Source: Nageia nagi (taxonomy: Eukaryota > Pinophyta). From it: a DNA stretch of 64,000 bases. The stretch lies in the NCBI GenBank assembly GCA_050084985.1, contig JBITNC010000001.1:198772001-198836000 (forward strand), read 5' to 3'. How positions within the stretch are numbered: the first letter of the stretch is position 1; each line of letters begins with the position of its first letter. Below are positions 1-11,000 of this stretch, in pieces. The notes beneath the pieces were generated by a model. The model ran no database searches, was not told the DNA's origin, and saw only the letters and a program-made list of their open reading frames with translations. A program made the translations under genes and the position numbers.

Positions 1-430
1 ACCATAAATATCTAAAGGAACAACATCAACCATAACTTCACCAATGTATTTTTCACAAATAGCAAATTTCAACTTACATTGCTTAGTGACTTGCAAACTA
101 GCATTACGATGCACCCAACCTAAAGGATGTGGATTTGGATGGTTGAAAGTTTCCAATCCCATATTACTTAGTATATTATCTAAAATCAAATTTTCTTGAG
201 AACACAGATCAATAATGTAATCTAATTTGGTTTTCTTAATTTTGATTTTGAGGTGGAATAATTGAATCCTTTGCTCTATAATGTCTTGAGTTTCTTTAAC
301 CTTATAAATGATTGAATAGTTTACTCTATCATCAACATGTGAACTACCCTCAATATCATCACATGTAAGAACCATAGCATTAGTTTTCTCTTTATTATTA
401 TGGTTATATGGATGTAATTCTAGATGTATT
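1..430 (-). pseudogene. Element 1: gypsy protease-region fragment, runs off the left edge
   Basis: Read on the minus strand, this segment follows the gag zinc knuckle and translates to a chromovirus-like protease/pol-start region. It includes a Leu-Gly-Trp-Val segment near 115-130, a V-T-K-Q-C-K-L-K-F stretch near 70-95, and a G-E-V-M-V-D-V-V-P-L-D segment at the window edge. Such segments are typical of the retropepsin region of plant Ty3/gypsy pol, which cleaves the Gag-Pol polyprotein in the particle. The usual catalytic Asp-Ser-Gly is not clear: the equivalent reads I-D-L-C-S. No long frame is open, so this is a relic. The assignment to gypsy is solid; chromovirus against another branch is inference from the primer site and protein style. 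Confidence 0.7.
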
Positions 431-435
431 TTACA

Positions 436-1472
436 ACATTTATCATCAATATGACCATCTTTATCATAATGAAAACAATATATACTATCACCTTCTTTAT
501 TTGAAATATTAGTGGTCTTAGTTTCTTGCTTACCTTTGCCTTTATCTTGAGATTTAACTTTCTCTTGTCGTACTCTTGAATTATAAGCCTTTTTGGATTC
601 ATCATATTATCTTTTTGCTTTACCAACCTCTTCTAAGTATTATGCTTGAACACACACTTGATCAATAATAGTAGGATTAAACAACATGATAGTCTTTTGC
701 AAATGAATATGTAAACCTCCAATGCACTTCATTAAAGTTTGAGGATCTATTAGGGAAACCCCAAGCAAAGTAGCTTGTTTTCTAAATTACATAGTGTATT
801 CTTGAACATTTTTCCCTCTTTGTTTTCTAAAGAATTATCATTTCATCAATTGTTTATTATGATATCCTAATGGATAGAATTGATCTCTTAACAACTCCTT
901 AAATTCATTCCAATAAGATATTTTAGAAAAGTGTTCATGATTAAGAATTTCTACATGGCTTTCCCACCAAACTAAAGCATGTCCACTCATCTTTAATCTA
1001 GCAAATCAAAATCTCTTTTACAATACCATGAATTTGGGAATAAACCTCCAATTATTTCAACCAATAGTTCACCTTTTTTGCATCAACCTCTCCTCCAAAA
1101 GTAGGAATGTGCATTTTGGTCTCCACCTTGAATGGAACTCTATTTGATGAAGATGATGAATCAAGTCTCCCAACTACATCATGATATCTTTGATTGATAT
1201 TTGCATTTGCTCCACCAACCAACAACTCAACCAACCTAGCTAAATGATTATCCATTATCAAAAACCTCCTTTAAAAATTGGCATCTATTATGGTATGAAT
1301 AATATATTGTTTCTCCTCTGCATTATCCATTTTAGTCACTCTACCCCTTTGACCAATCTCAAGATCCTCTAGAATCAATTTTGGTCTTTGAGATCTCCTC
1401 CCAAACATCAAAAAACATGCTTTTGGTTGCCTAAAATACCTAAAATTTTGGCTCCAAATTTGGTTCACACAA
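436..1472 (-). pseudogene. Element 1: gypsy gag (capsid/nucleocapsid) relic
   Basis: The N-terminal part is open at 1261-1052 and contains K-V-E-T-K-M-H-I-P-T-F-G-G-E-V-D-A followed by N-Y-W-L, the familiar start of the plant gypsy capsid domain. The middle (1050-640) is frameshifted. The nucleocapsid end carries a zinc knuckle at 436-477 reading C-F-H-Y-D-K-D-G-H-I-D-D-K-C. In the CX2CX4HX4C pattern the second Cys is Tyr (TGT to TAT on the coding strand), so metal binding should be lost. Gag would form the particle and bind element RNA. A further open stretch (1468-1271) lies between the primer site and the capsid start and may be leader. It is clearly non-functional. Confidence 0.75.
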
Positions 1473-1484
1473 GCTCTAATACCA
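1473..1484 (-). other. Element 1: primer binding site, initiator tRNA-Met type
   Basis: The minus strand reads TGGTATTAGAGC, one C-to-T change from TGGTATCAGAGC, the site complementary to the 3' end of initiator tRNA-Met used by many plant gypsy and copia elements. It sits just 5' of the gag relic and right after a terminal CA, as expected for the 5' LTR/PBS boundary. This fixes the element as minus-strand with its 5' LTR to the right. Confidence 0.75.
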
Positions 1485-2689
1485 TGTGGTCCATAATCAC
1501 TAGATGCTTATAGCATACTCAAATCCTCACTTATAGATTCGAATAAAATTACATTCACCATTGTGAGATCATAAAAATTGCATATAAATTGGAAATTACA
1601 TAAGGTAAAAACTATAACTAGCAATCTCAAAATCATACAACAAGATCAACACAATGATTTACTTGGGTTCACCCAATGTGGGCTAATCTAGCATGGAATT
1701 GGTGCCTTCTCTTCTCATTATTATAGTAACTTTTAAGGGTGATCCCTAAAAATTATTTTATAAACTTGTGGCTATTTAGCACTATGGCTATGTTTGGAAA
1801 AATATCTTAGTTTCCTTTGCTATAAATTATAACTTAATTCACATAATTTGTATTATAGAGAATATTGCTCTCTATTGATCTAGATTCCTGGAATTTGATA
1901 TGTATAAATAACCACTTATTAATTATATATAGTGATAATTCTTTGAAATAAATGAATTTGTTTATAAACTCAAGGAAATATTCATCAAAAATCATTTAGT
2001 AATGTTGACTATATTCTTATAAATATAAAAATAAAATATAATTTTAAGGCAAAGATACCAATGTTTTGTATTTTATTTCCTAAAATTAAGGCTACTAGTG
2101 GGAAGTCAGACTAGACCAATATAGCAAAATGAGGAAGTCAAAAAATATAATTTTAGCCAATTTAATACAAATAGTTGATGAAATTTTCTATGCTTATTAT
2201 CTATGTACATTTCAATATTACATGCATAAAGAAATACCATCAACATAATGGCAATACAATCTCCTACAATTACTTCAATCTCCTTTAGTAAGAAGAAACA
2301 ATCTCAAAACTACAACAATTTTGGAATGAATCTTGGTCTTGCTTCAAACTATTACAATTTTAAAATACCAAAACTTTATAATCCTCATTAAGAATTCAAA
2401 AAATAAGATAAACCACTAAATAATCCTCCAGAACACTTTTAAATGTCATCCAAGGAACCTAAACTACTCAGTCTCTTAAAATGCAAATGTCTCTTCAAAT
2501 ACCCCTACTGACTCATCAAGGTGGACATTGTTAGTTAGTTAAAAACAACACTTTACGCATCATTGGAGGCCTAAAAATAAATGCCAAAAAACTCCAAATT
2601 TTGGTCTTTGATATATCTGCAAGCACATATACCTCTAGAATGAGTATTGTTCCTAAAAAGATAACCTAATACATGATCTAATTTGGACT
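1485..2689 (-). other. Element 1: 5' LTR (inner edge at 1485), then unassigned AT-rich DNA
   Basis: The plus strand begins TGTGGTCC at 1485, so on the minus strand the LTR ends in CA directly before the primer site. The outer LTR edge could not be found by eye because its 3' partner is outside the window. No coding segment of either orientation is visible. The gag and 5' LTR of element A would be expected somewhere left of 2690 but are not recognisable, so this interval probably holds a junction between element 1 and a truncated A. Confidence 0.45.
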
Positions 2690-3250
2690 AATAATAGAGC
2701 TATCAAATGATGATACCAATGCCTTTATAGATTTTTGTGCATCCATTCAATATTATATGATACCATATATTACATTTTACATGGATGAAGTATATCATTC
2801 TCCAAGAGAAATAAAGAAACATTCTACTATTTATATCATTGCAAATGTAGATGGTAGAGGAGTTAAGAGAGTTATGATTAATTAAGGTTCAACTATCAAT
2901 GTCATTTCTATGGTTGTACTTCAAAATCTTGAGATACCCATATCATATTTAAGTACTCCAACATTTTCCATCAAAGCTTTTAACAACACTTTATCTACTA
3001 CCTTGGGAGTTGTTGTTATCCCCATTAAGGTGGTGGTGAGATGTGTTCCTATAGGTTTTCAAATGGGATAAGGTGAGATGCAATACATCATTCCTTTGGG
3101 TAGACCTTAGATAGATGATATGGAGGGTGTCTCATCTTCAAAGCATGGTTTATTTAAGTATTTTTATAAGGGTAAAACACATTATATTCCTATGGATCCA
3201 AACCCCTTCAGCAATTGCAATCTTATTCAAGCTCTTGATGCTTTTTCTAT
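2690..3250 (+). pseudogene. Element A: Tat-lineage gag end and retropepsin
   Basis: The translation runs T-F-Y-M-D-E-V-Y-H, then T-I-Y-I-I-A-N-V-D-G, then V-M-I-N-stop-G-S-T-I-N-V-I-S, and later M-Q-Y-I-I-P-L-G-R-P. This is the Tat/OTA-type protease block: an I-x-x-x-V-x-G strand, the D-x-G-S active site, and L-G-R-P-W near the end. The catalytic Asp is now Asn (GAT to AAT) and the next codon is TAA, so the enzyme is dead. A second TAG replaces Trp after G-R-P. The gag upstream is missing or unrecognisable. The family assignment is strong because RT, RNase H, aRNH and integrase follow in the same strand and style. Confidence 0.75.
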
Positions 3251-4560
3251 TATAATTTTTTTCCCATCACTATCCTTATGAAAAATGATCCTAATCAAGC
3301 ATAATCATCTAGTTCATAAGGTTCCTAATGTTCACATCTTCATCAAAATCAATATCTTGGGTGAACACCATCATCATCATCATCATCATCACCTCCATTG
3401 AATATGCCTCACCATACACATCCTAATGGTAAGTCACCTATGGAATCTTCCTCATAACATCAATTAGGTTTAAGGGCTTAAGCTAATAAGCTTCAATTGA
3501 AGCCCACACAACCTCAATCCTATAATTAGGTTACCCCATCTCATGACCTTTATCATTCATCATGCATGACATCTCAACCTTTCGAAGAGGAAGAATGTCA
3601 TGTGTCTTCTCATGTTGATCATGTCACCTAGGATAAGAATGATGACCATGATGATTCTAATCCTTATCCTATCTTAGTGCAATATGCTAGTCTTGGTTGG
3701 GGGGGATATTAGATTAAGGATGTATCTTGTAACATCTAATCAATTATGGATTTTAGATGACCTCAAGATACCTCCACCGCTATTGGGTTTGTGGTTCCTT
3801 TATGTCAAAGTCCTAAGCAATATTTTTGATTTATGTTAACATTGATTCTCCATATAATATCCCTTTTGATCCTCTTTGTATCATCTTGAATTTGTTCAAT
3901 AATATTTTGAGCATTGTAATTGGCAAGGTTATGGCCTAGGAAAGTATGAACAAAGTATGTTCAATTCTTTTAAAAGTACCTTTCAAGCAAGTCATGATAA
4001 GTAAGGCCTTGGTTTCAAGGGTCTAACATATTTCATGCATGAAGAGAAGTTTGCTAATATTGATATTCATAATTAATATTTTGATGTCAATGATATTGAT
4101 CTTTATTTTGGACCATATAGTCTTATTTTATCATATTGTTCTATTTCTTTAAATTTCTTTGATGATCCTTTATCTTGCAAAATGATTGCTTTTGTCAATA
4201 TGTTATATATCCATGAGTTATATGCCTTTTATCATCCCCTTGATGGTAACTCTTTGATTTCTATTATTCCTAAATATGTAGACTTATCCTTTCCACCATC
4301 AAGTTTCTTTTTACTAAACAATTTTTATCTTCCCCCTCACTTTTCCTTAAGTGAAGCATATTTTTCTAGTATTATATTGTCCATTTCTGATCCTATCAAA
4401 GATGATTACTCATATCTCCATGTCCTTAACCAATTTGAAGAGAAGTTTCACATGCATATTGGGGGCCTAGTCAAAGTCACATTAGTGATGATCCTTAAAA
4501 CCCTAAGATTATTTATGTTGATGATGTTTTAATTGAGTCTGAGAAAGATCTATCTAGATC
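3251..4560 (+). pseudogene. Element A: protease-RT linker with poly-His run and G-patch-like segment
   Basis: In Tat-lineage elements a long linker separates protease and RT. Here it holds a run of nine His codons at 3366-3392 (CAC, seven CAT, CAC). At about 3898-4035 there is a G-patch-like stretch N-W-Q-G-Y-G-L-G-K-Y-E-Q followed after ~20 residues by G-L-G-F-K-G. G-patch segments at this position are a known feature of many Tat elements and are thought to bind nucleic acid. A 116-codon open stretch (4182-4532) is rich in Tyr, Phe and Leu and resembles nothing I know. Several in-frame TAG/TAA codons show decay. Confidence 0.55.
3366..3392 (+). repeat. CAT trinucleotide microsatellite
   Basis: Seven perfect CAT units flanked by CAC on both sides, read as nine histidines in the frame compatible with the linker of element A. 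Confidence 0.9.
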
Positions 4561-5400
4561 TATTTTGATTGAATGTCATAAACTTTTTGCTTTTAGTTAT
4601 GATGATATGTCAAGCTTAGATCCAAATCTTGTAATGCATAACATTGTAACTTATCATGATGCCAAACCTATCAAGTAAAAGCCTAAGAAAGTCAATCTAG
4701 CTTAATCACTCTTGATCAAGGATGAGCTTCAAAATCTTTTGAAGGCTCACTTCATTGAACCTATTGATTACCCCAAGTGGGTTTCCAATATGATTCTAGT
4801 CAATAGGTCTATGGTTATATCTACATTTGCATGGATTTTTGTGATCTTAACAAGGTGTATCCTAAGGATGATTTTCCTCTACCCAACATTGATATCTTAG
4901 TTGACAATACTATAGGGTATGAGATGTTGTCCCTTATGGATGATTTTTCTAGATACAACCAAATTTAGGTCAATCCCAAGGATAAACATAAAATTATTGG
5001 TATAAGATCATTCCTTATGATATGAAGAATGTTGTTGCCACCTATCAAAGGGCCATGACCTATATCTTTGATGACATGATTCATGATATAGTGGAGTATT
5101 ATGTTGATGATATTTTAGCTAAGTATAATATGCACTAAGAATACTAGGATGTTCTTTGAAAGGTCTTCCATCACCTTCTCAAGAATAATGTTAGGTTGAA
5201 TCCTAAGAACTATATCTTTGGTGTCACATTGGGTAATCTCTTAGGTTTCATCATGTCAAAGTCAGGAATTGAGATTGATCCTAAAAAGATTAAGGTTATT
5301 GTTGATATGCCTCCACCTCATAATGTCAAGATCTTAAGGAGTATTCAAGGTAAAATCCAAGCCATTCATTCTTCATAGCTTAGCTTTTAGATAAGTGTCA
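4561..5400 (+). pseudogene. Element A: reverse transcriptase
   Basis: RT makes cDNA from the element RNA. It opens with L-D-P-N-L-V-M-H and then a K-D-E-L-Q-N-L-L-K-A-H-F-I-E-P-I-D-Y-P-K-W-V-S-N block (4712 on), the conserved RT start of Tat elements. D-F-P-L-P-N-I-D-I-L-V-D (4870-4905) and L-M-D-D-F-S-R-Y-N-Q-I follow after a frameshift. The catalytic box Y-V-D-D-I-L-A-K is intact at about 5098-5121, preceded by A-T-Y-Q-R-A-M-T-Y-I-F-D-D-M-I-H. The thumb side reads R-L-N-P-K-N-Y-I-F-G-V-T and G-F-I-M-S-K-S-G-I-E-I-D-P-K-K (5196-5300). At least two frameshifts and several TAG/TAA make it non-functional, although the YVDD box survives. Confidence 0.85.
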
Positions 5401-6061
5401 TCCTTTCAAGGAGCTCTTGAAGAAGGGCATTTTCTTTGAGTGGAATAAGAAGTGACAACAAGATTTTTCTAACATCAAATAATATCTCACCACTCCTCCC
5501 TTATTGATCTCTCCTAGAGATGGTATCCATTTCCATATCTATCTTTTAGTGAGTGATTTCACTTAAAATTCATGCTTGTCCAAAATAATGATGAAGTAAA
5601 AAAACATGCTATCTATTATCTTAGTTGTACCTTTATCAATTATGAGATCATATACATTTACATGGAGCATCTTTTCCTTGCCATCATCTTTGCAACTAGG
5701 AAATTACATCATTACATTCTTAATCATAAGACATACATAATTTCTCATGCTAATCCCCTTATGTATAAGATGAGAAAGACTTATAATAACTCTCAAACAT
5801 ATAAGTGGCTCATGTTTTTATCAGAGTTTGACCTTGAGTTTGTTAGTTATAAATCCATTAAGGGTAAAATTATAATAGATTAGTTGGCTAACATTCCCTT
5901 GTTGGATAATTCTCTTATGGATATCAATCTCCTGAATGAGGATATATTTAATATTGATAAAGAGGAAGAGTTTATTAATTAATGAAGAGGAAGAGTTTGT
6001 TGAATGATGAAGAGGAAGAGTTTGTTGATATAAATGAGGAATTTTACATGACTATTTATTT
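5380..6061 (+). pseudogene. Element A: RNase H, interrupted by element B
   Basis: The connection/RNase H region is recognisable as F-F-E-W-N-K-K then T-T-P-P-L-L-I-S-P-R-D-G. The best block is at 5572-5883: A-I-Y-Y-L-S-C-T-F-I-N-Y-E, F-A-T-R-K-L-H-H-Y-I-L-N-H, I-I-S-H-A-N-P-L, and K-W-L-M-F-L-S-E-F-D-L-E-F-V. The tail is acidic (D-E-E-E-E-F-V-D at ~5990-6030) and contains a 27-base imperfect repeat of GAAGAGGAAGAG type. It ends at 6061, where the frame M-T-I-Y is cut by the left LTR of B. The protein resumes at 20501 in the same frame (F-Y-G-L-K). RNase H would degrade the RNA strand of the hybrid. Confidence 0.85.
6057..6061. repeat. Target site duplication of element B, left copy (TATTT)
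   Basis: TATTT at 6057-6061 and again at 20496-20500 flanks element B. Removing B and one copy restores a continuous reading frame of element A across the junction. One extra A (6062) lies between this copy and the LTR start TTGAT. Confidence 0.6.
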
Positions 6062-6565
6062 ATTGATCAGTATAGTGTAACCTCAAGGGTTTGGTCTGGT
6101 CGTGTTCTACACTACCCGCAATAGTAGGTTCCTTGAAAGAGCAAAAAGTGGTGGGAATGTGGTCATGTTGGTTTTTTGCTTAATCTCTAGTTTATAAGCT
6201 TATTCTTATCTATATATAAGGTCAAAAATAATAGGAAATAAATAAAAAGATGAAGAGTTATGAGAAAGAGATAAGTAAATAAATAGCTAAAATAGAAAAT
6301 TTACAACCTGAGCATTGCAGCATAGACAACAATCCATAGCCAAGATTAAGAATAGAAAAATTTCTTACACTTGAGGTTTCATAATCACAACACACAACCA
6401 TAATTTGAAGAAAACATTTCACACATAACATCCACAAAAGTAATAGATAGCCACTTTGTTGTTAGAGGGAAAAGCATTATCTATTTGTATTATCATATGT
6501 GAACAGCTCTTATAGATTTGGGAAAATTTGCTAAAATGTCTGACCTTTTTTATTTCTAAAAGCTA

Positions 6566-6575
6566 GCTATTTATA
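6566..6575 (-). promoter_or_regulatory. TATA box in the 3' LTR of element B
   Basis: The minus strand reads TATAAATAGC; the same motif is kept at 18991-19000 in the 5' LTR. Its conservation between the two LTR copies and the orientation toward the body of B support a Pol II core promoter. Confidence 0.6.
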
Positions 6576-6808
6576 TAACTTTCCCCCCTACTTGGGTGGT
6601 TAGGTTTCATTAATATACATAACTAATAGCATTGAATAACATAACTAAAATAGCACTATTTACATAAATGTTACAATTGTGCTAGATTACATAGTGAATA
6701 AGTAACAATCAACATAAATATCTAAGAATTTGTAATTTTTGGTCAACCATGTCCATAGAACCATAGTCTTTCTAACATGTCATTGATTGGTTCTTCTTTA
6801 ACCCTATA

Positions 6809-6862
6809 GCTAATTGAAGATAGCACTGTAGCTGATTGAAGATAGCACTATAGATAATTGAG
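6809..6862. repeat. Short tandem repeat in LTR (about 27-base unit, three copies)
   Basis: Three diverged copies of TAGCTAATTGAAGATAGCAC follow each other. The same array is in the other LTR at about 19228-19282, so it predates insertion. Confidence 0.65.
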
Positions 6863-7179
6863 TAGTTACTTGATTGCACATTGATTGGTATGATTTGGTA
6901 TTATGCTTTGTTAGCCACTACTTGCTTCTCTATAATCTTTATGATCTCTACTATGAATGTTAGTAATTAGAGTAATGGTGGTTGATAGACATTATGTTCA
7001 CTTGGTTCAAGAAGAACTACCACTGTTATGTGGAAATGAGTCAATGTTGACATATTAATAGGGCCCTGGGGGTCAAACACTTAAGATGAAGTGGAACTAG
7101 GTGTTCTTTCTCATGCATTACTCTTAAACTTGTTTAGCAAGCTCTATGTTCTTATTTTGGGCTTTGTTGATGATTTGGT

Positions 7180-7520
7180 TCTTTTAGGGCCCATTAATTT
7201 TAGCTAAAAATTATGATGTCATCTCTCAAGATCAATGGGCTCTATTGATATGATGATTTCTTTGACACCCACTAATTTTCATCAAAAAATATGACATCAC
7301 CTTCTAAAATTATCAAGCTCTATTGATGTTCTTCAAAAATCTACACCCACCATTACTTACTTTGGGACCCATTGATTTTGATCAAAAACTATGACATCAT
7401 ATCCCAAAATCATAGAGCTCTATTAATATTCTAATTTTACCAAATTCTAATTGAAAATTGTGACATTATCTTCCAAAATCTTCAGGCTTTGTTGATATTA
7501 TTCAAAAGTCAAACTCTAAA
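7180..7520. repeat. Tandem array in U3 of the 3' LTR, 80-105 base unit
   Basis: Four imperfect copies, each containing GGGCTCTATTGATATTCTAA, then CCCATTGATTTTGATCAAAA, then ATGACATCATCTCCCAAAAT. Together with the matching array in the other LTR (about 19570-19940) this is a repeat built into the U3 of the family. Each copy includes the palindromic core TGACATCA, a possible bZIP-type site by general resemblance only. Confidence 0.7.
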
Positions 7521-7679
7521 TGTATACAAGTTTTGGACATGTATGTTAAAAATTCCTAGAAGTTCTAAGGTAATAAAAATAATTTTGGGAAACTTTTACA
7601 TACATGACTCTTGAGTATACTAAAGAAGATGACATGACTCCCAGGCACTCTCAACTCTCGATCACTAAAGACTAAAAGA

Positions 7680-7870
7680 ATATAGAATTGACATAATTCT
7701 TATTGAAATAAATCCTAGATATCCTTATTCACATAATTCTCAGGTACTAAAAAAATGACATAACTCTCAGGTATCCTTATTTACATAATTCCTAGGTACT
7801 ACTAAAAAAATGACATAACTCTTAGGTATCCTTATTTACATAATTCTCGGGTACTACTAAAAAAATGACT
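7680..7870. repeat. Tandem array in U3 of the 3' LTR, ~50-base unit
   Basis: Three to four copies of a unit containing GACATAACTCTTAGGTATCC then TTATTTACATAATTCTCGGG. The same array occurs at about 20100-20285 in the 5' LTR. Confidence 0.7.
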
Positions 7871-8076
7871 CCTAACACCCTAAGTAAAAGAAATAAGAAG
7901 AGGAGTAATTTAAAATTAAATAATACAAAATTTTACAACTCATGAAGACTCTAAAAGAATAATATCCCCTAGGTACTCTTATATACACAACTCCCAGGTA
8001 GTAAAGAATGAAATAATGAAGAATGAAAAATAACAAAATTACCCTAATTTTTGAGTATTATTATGAAGGAATACAA

Positions 8077-11000
8077 TATTTTGGTAGCTCTTTAGGGTCT
8101 CTACCTATTAGAGAATAGAACCTTTCAACTACTACTCCTAATGGCTTGCCTAAAAGTGGGTCTGGTTGCAATCTCAACTGCTACCATCATGTCTAGTGGG
8201 AGGAATGGCTACATCCTTTTATTTATATCACTTAGATCTTTATAATCAACTTGTGATAGGATGGGGGATGCCTTAATATTTTTTATGTTTGCTCTAAATC
8301 TTGTCTGAACATTGTTTAGCTTTTTAGCATGTAAAACTTTTATAATGGCTTTCTAAGCCAACTCATTTATTTGTTGCAAGTTTGAGATTTGTTTCTTAGA
8401 AAAAGATTATTCCAAGAATTGAATGGTATTGACTACTCAATTGGTAGTACTATCTTATACATTTTGCTTCTTACATAATTTAGGAGCTTTCATTTTAATT
8501 GAAGAATTTGTTAATAAATCCTAGCTCTATTGTGAGCTGGTGTTTATTTATGTCCATGTTAAATATCAAACTTTGGAGTTCACAAATTTCTTGGATCCTC
8601 TTCTAATATGACTATTTTCATTTGGAGTAGACTATTGCAAACTCTTTTTTCATCAAAATTCTCAAATGGACCTACATCCTTTCCAATATTACTCTAGATA
8701 TATCTAGAGCCAGTTTATGAAGAGCATTTTGAGCATGAAATTCTTTAATGGCCTATATAGCTTCTTCCTTGAGTAGATGCAAGTGAGATAATGTTATCAT
8801 TCTATCACCAACTTGCTCTACCAAGGATTCCTAAAGTTCTTTATGAGTAGTAATAATTTTGCACTATCATCTAATAAAACTTTATTTACTACACTGATAG
8901 TATACATCTCAACCTCAACTTGTTTAATCTTTTGAGTGTCAATGACTGCAGCCTAAGCTTTAAGCTCTTCTATTATTTGATTTGTAGTATCTAGCTTGGC
9001 TCTTGATGTTTCCATGCTCTTATAAAACATTGTTTTCTATTTATAAAGCCTTACAATTAATTCTTTATTCTTATTCTACAACCTAGCTACTATTTTATCT
9101 TTAAGGGAGCAATCTTTCTTATAATGATCAATTTTTTTATTCAATTTCTCTATTTTAGTCTCCATTGCTTAAAGACTTTTACCAGCTACCATTGAAGTAT
9201 TTACAAGAAACTTAGATTGGTCAATAGTTGATGCACTCTACATATTTACATCTATTATTGCCATGAGAGTAAAATCTAGTTTCCCTTATTTGAAAGGCAT
9301 TTATGCAATTTTCATATCTTCCATCTCTATTACTTTACTTAAAATTCTTGACTATTGCTTAGGGAGCATAGGAGATTTATTAACAAAAGTTGTTCAATCA
9401 ATGGGCTCTATAATTTGTGTAGAAAAAATTGATTTTATTTTCTATTACAAGGTTATAAGAATCAAAGAATAAGTAGAAATAATTCCACCTGTAATAGGTA
9501 TCTCAATTTGTTGAATTGGTTGGGATTGCTGGGGAGATGTCAACTATTGGACCTTTGGTTCAGGCTCAGCTTCTTCCATGACCTCACCTTGTTCTTTAAG
9601 CTTATCTATTGGGCTAGAGTCTTTCTTTTTTTTGAATTCATCATCATCATCACCATCTCTTGGTCCTCCTTTGGGTACAGCTGCTGCTAATCCATTGGCT
9701 TCAAGTACATCTTCCTTGCTTTATGGAATTTGGCTTTATCCCTCTTTCAAGGTTTCTATTTGTTCTTTTTCCTAAGCTTATTTTGTAGCACCAGTATCTA
9801 TATCCTTAAGCTCTTTGAGCTCTTCTATATCAAAAACTTCTATTTATTTTACTACCACCTTTGGGATTTCTATTTCCTTTGAAGGTGAAGGTATAATCAT
9901 TTATGATTGTGACCTTGCTGTAATCAATTGAGGTCTTTTTTATAGGCATTTATTCCTTCTCCAATTTCTATTGCCTTTAAGCAAGAGTTTGAACTTTCCT
10001 TTTCTTTTTGGGAGAGGGTTCCTATGAAGGAGTGGTGGTGTATGAAGGGTTTTGTTCTCCCTTCTTTAGAGTTTAAATTATGTAATATGGTTCTCGCATT
10101 TTCACTATCCTTACCTCTATAGTGGTTTTCCCATGAAAATAAGGAGAAAGAGTCTATCCCAACTCTGGTAGAGGATCCTCAAAATACTCTGCCACTTAGT
10201 ATTTATCATATTTGAATTTTTTAAATCATTCACTCTCAATATGGTGATTTTTTATGATGTAATCAAATTTGAATCTTGTAAAAATCTTGCCTCTTATTTT
10301 CCTAATTTCTATATTTTTTTATTCCTTTTAGGGCCATCTAGGCCTTATTTAGGGGTACAAATTCTCAATTTGGGTACATTTCTATCTCTAGCTTAGTTTT
10401 ATTTACAAAATATTCTATATGGGGCCTACTATCATAGAAAAATGCTAGATGTTTTTTGCTAGTCCTTATTATTTGTGTAATCTTTCTTGATGGGTCATAC
10501 ATCCATACAGTTCCCACCTTATCCAACTTGAAATTCTATACAATAAACTGGGCTATGCTATCTTTACATCCTAACTCTAAAAGAGTAAAATTTTTAGTAG
10601 AAGCTAGTATATCTACAATAGACTTAAAATTACCCCAGACCCATATTTACTCTCTATGGCACAAATCTATCTACCCATCTCTACTAAATACAATAGGAGG
10701 GTAACATATTTATGCAAAAACAAGGGTTTCTCAAAATAACCATACTTAATTATTACAATGTGATTTCTTAATAAGTACTAGTCATTGATTTTATTTCCAC
10801 CTTATAGCTCCCTCATTATGCTTTTTTGTAGCCTATTGGGGAGTTTTCCAATCAAATTTTTTTACCATAATTGCATAGAAATTTTCCATGAACTTATAGT
10901 AGGATCCATGCAACTTGGTCAAAATTGGCACCATTAGGTCAATTGGCACTGATGTAGCACTAGAACTAGTTGGCTCAATTGGAAGCCCTACTTCTATAAG

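Larger units (their letters stand above)
6063..8076 (-). repeat. Element B: 3' LTR (left copy, ~2.0 kb)
   Basis: This copy matches 18513-20495 end to end with scattered substitutions (about one per ten to twelve bases by eye in the first 250 bases) and one ~25-base indel near 6190. On the plus strand it begins TTGATCAG and ends AATACAA, an inverted TTG/CAA end. A minus-strand TATA box TATAAATAGC lies at 6566-6575, so U3 is about 6576-8076 and R-U5 about 6063-6540. It contains internal tandem repeats (listed separately). Because B is minus-strand, this left copy is the 3' LTR. Confidence 0.9.

Noticed and set aside
1666-1682. GGGTTCACCCAATGTGGG as a primer site like that of element G
   Set aside because: It lies inside the presumed LTR of element 1, which already has a clear primer site at 1473-1484; the resemblance is short.
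9508-9775. Plus-strand open frames between LTRs of B
   Set aside because: They lie antisense to the extra ORF of B and have low-complexity composition with no domain.
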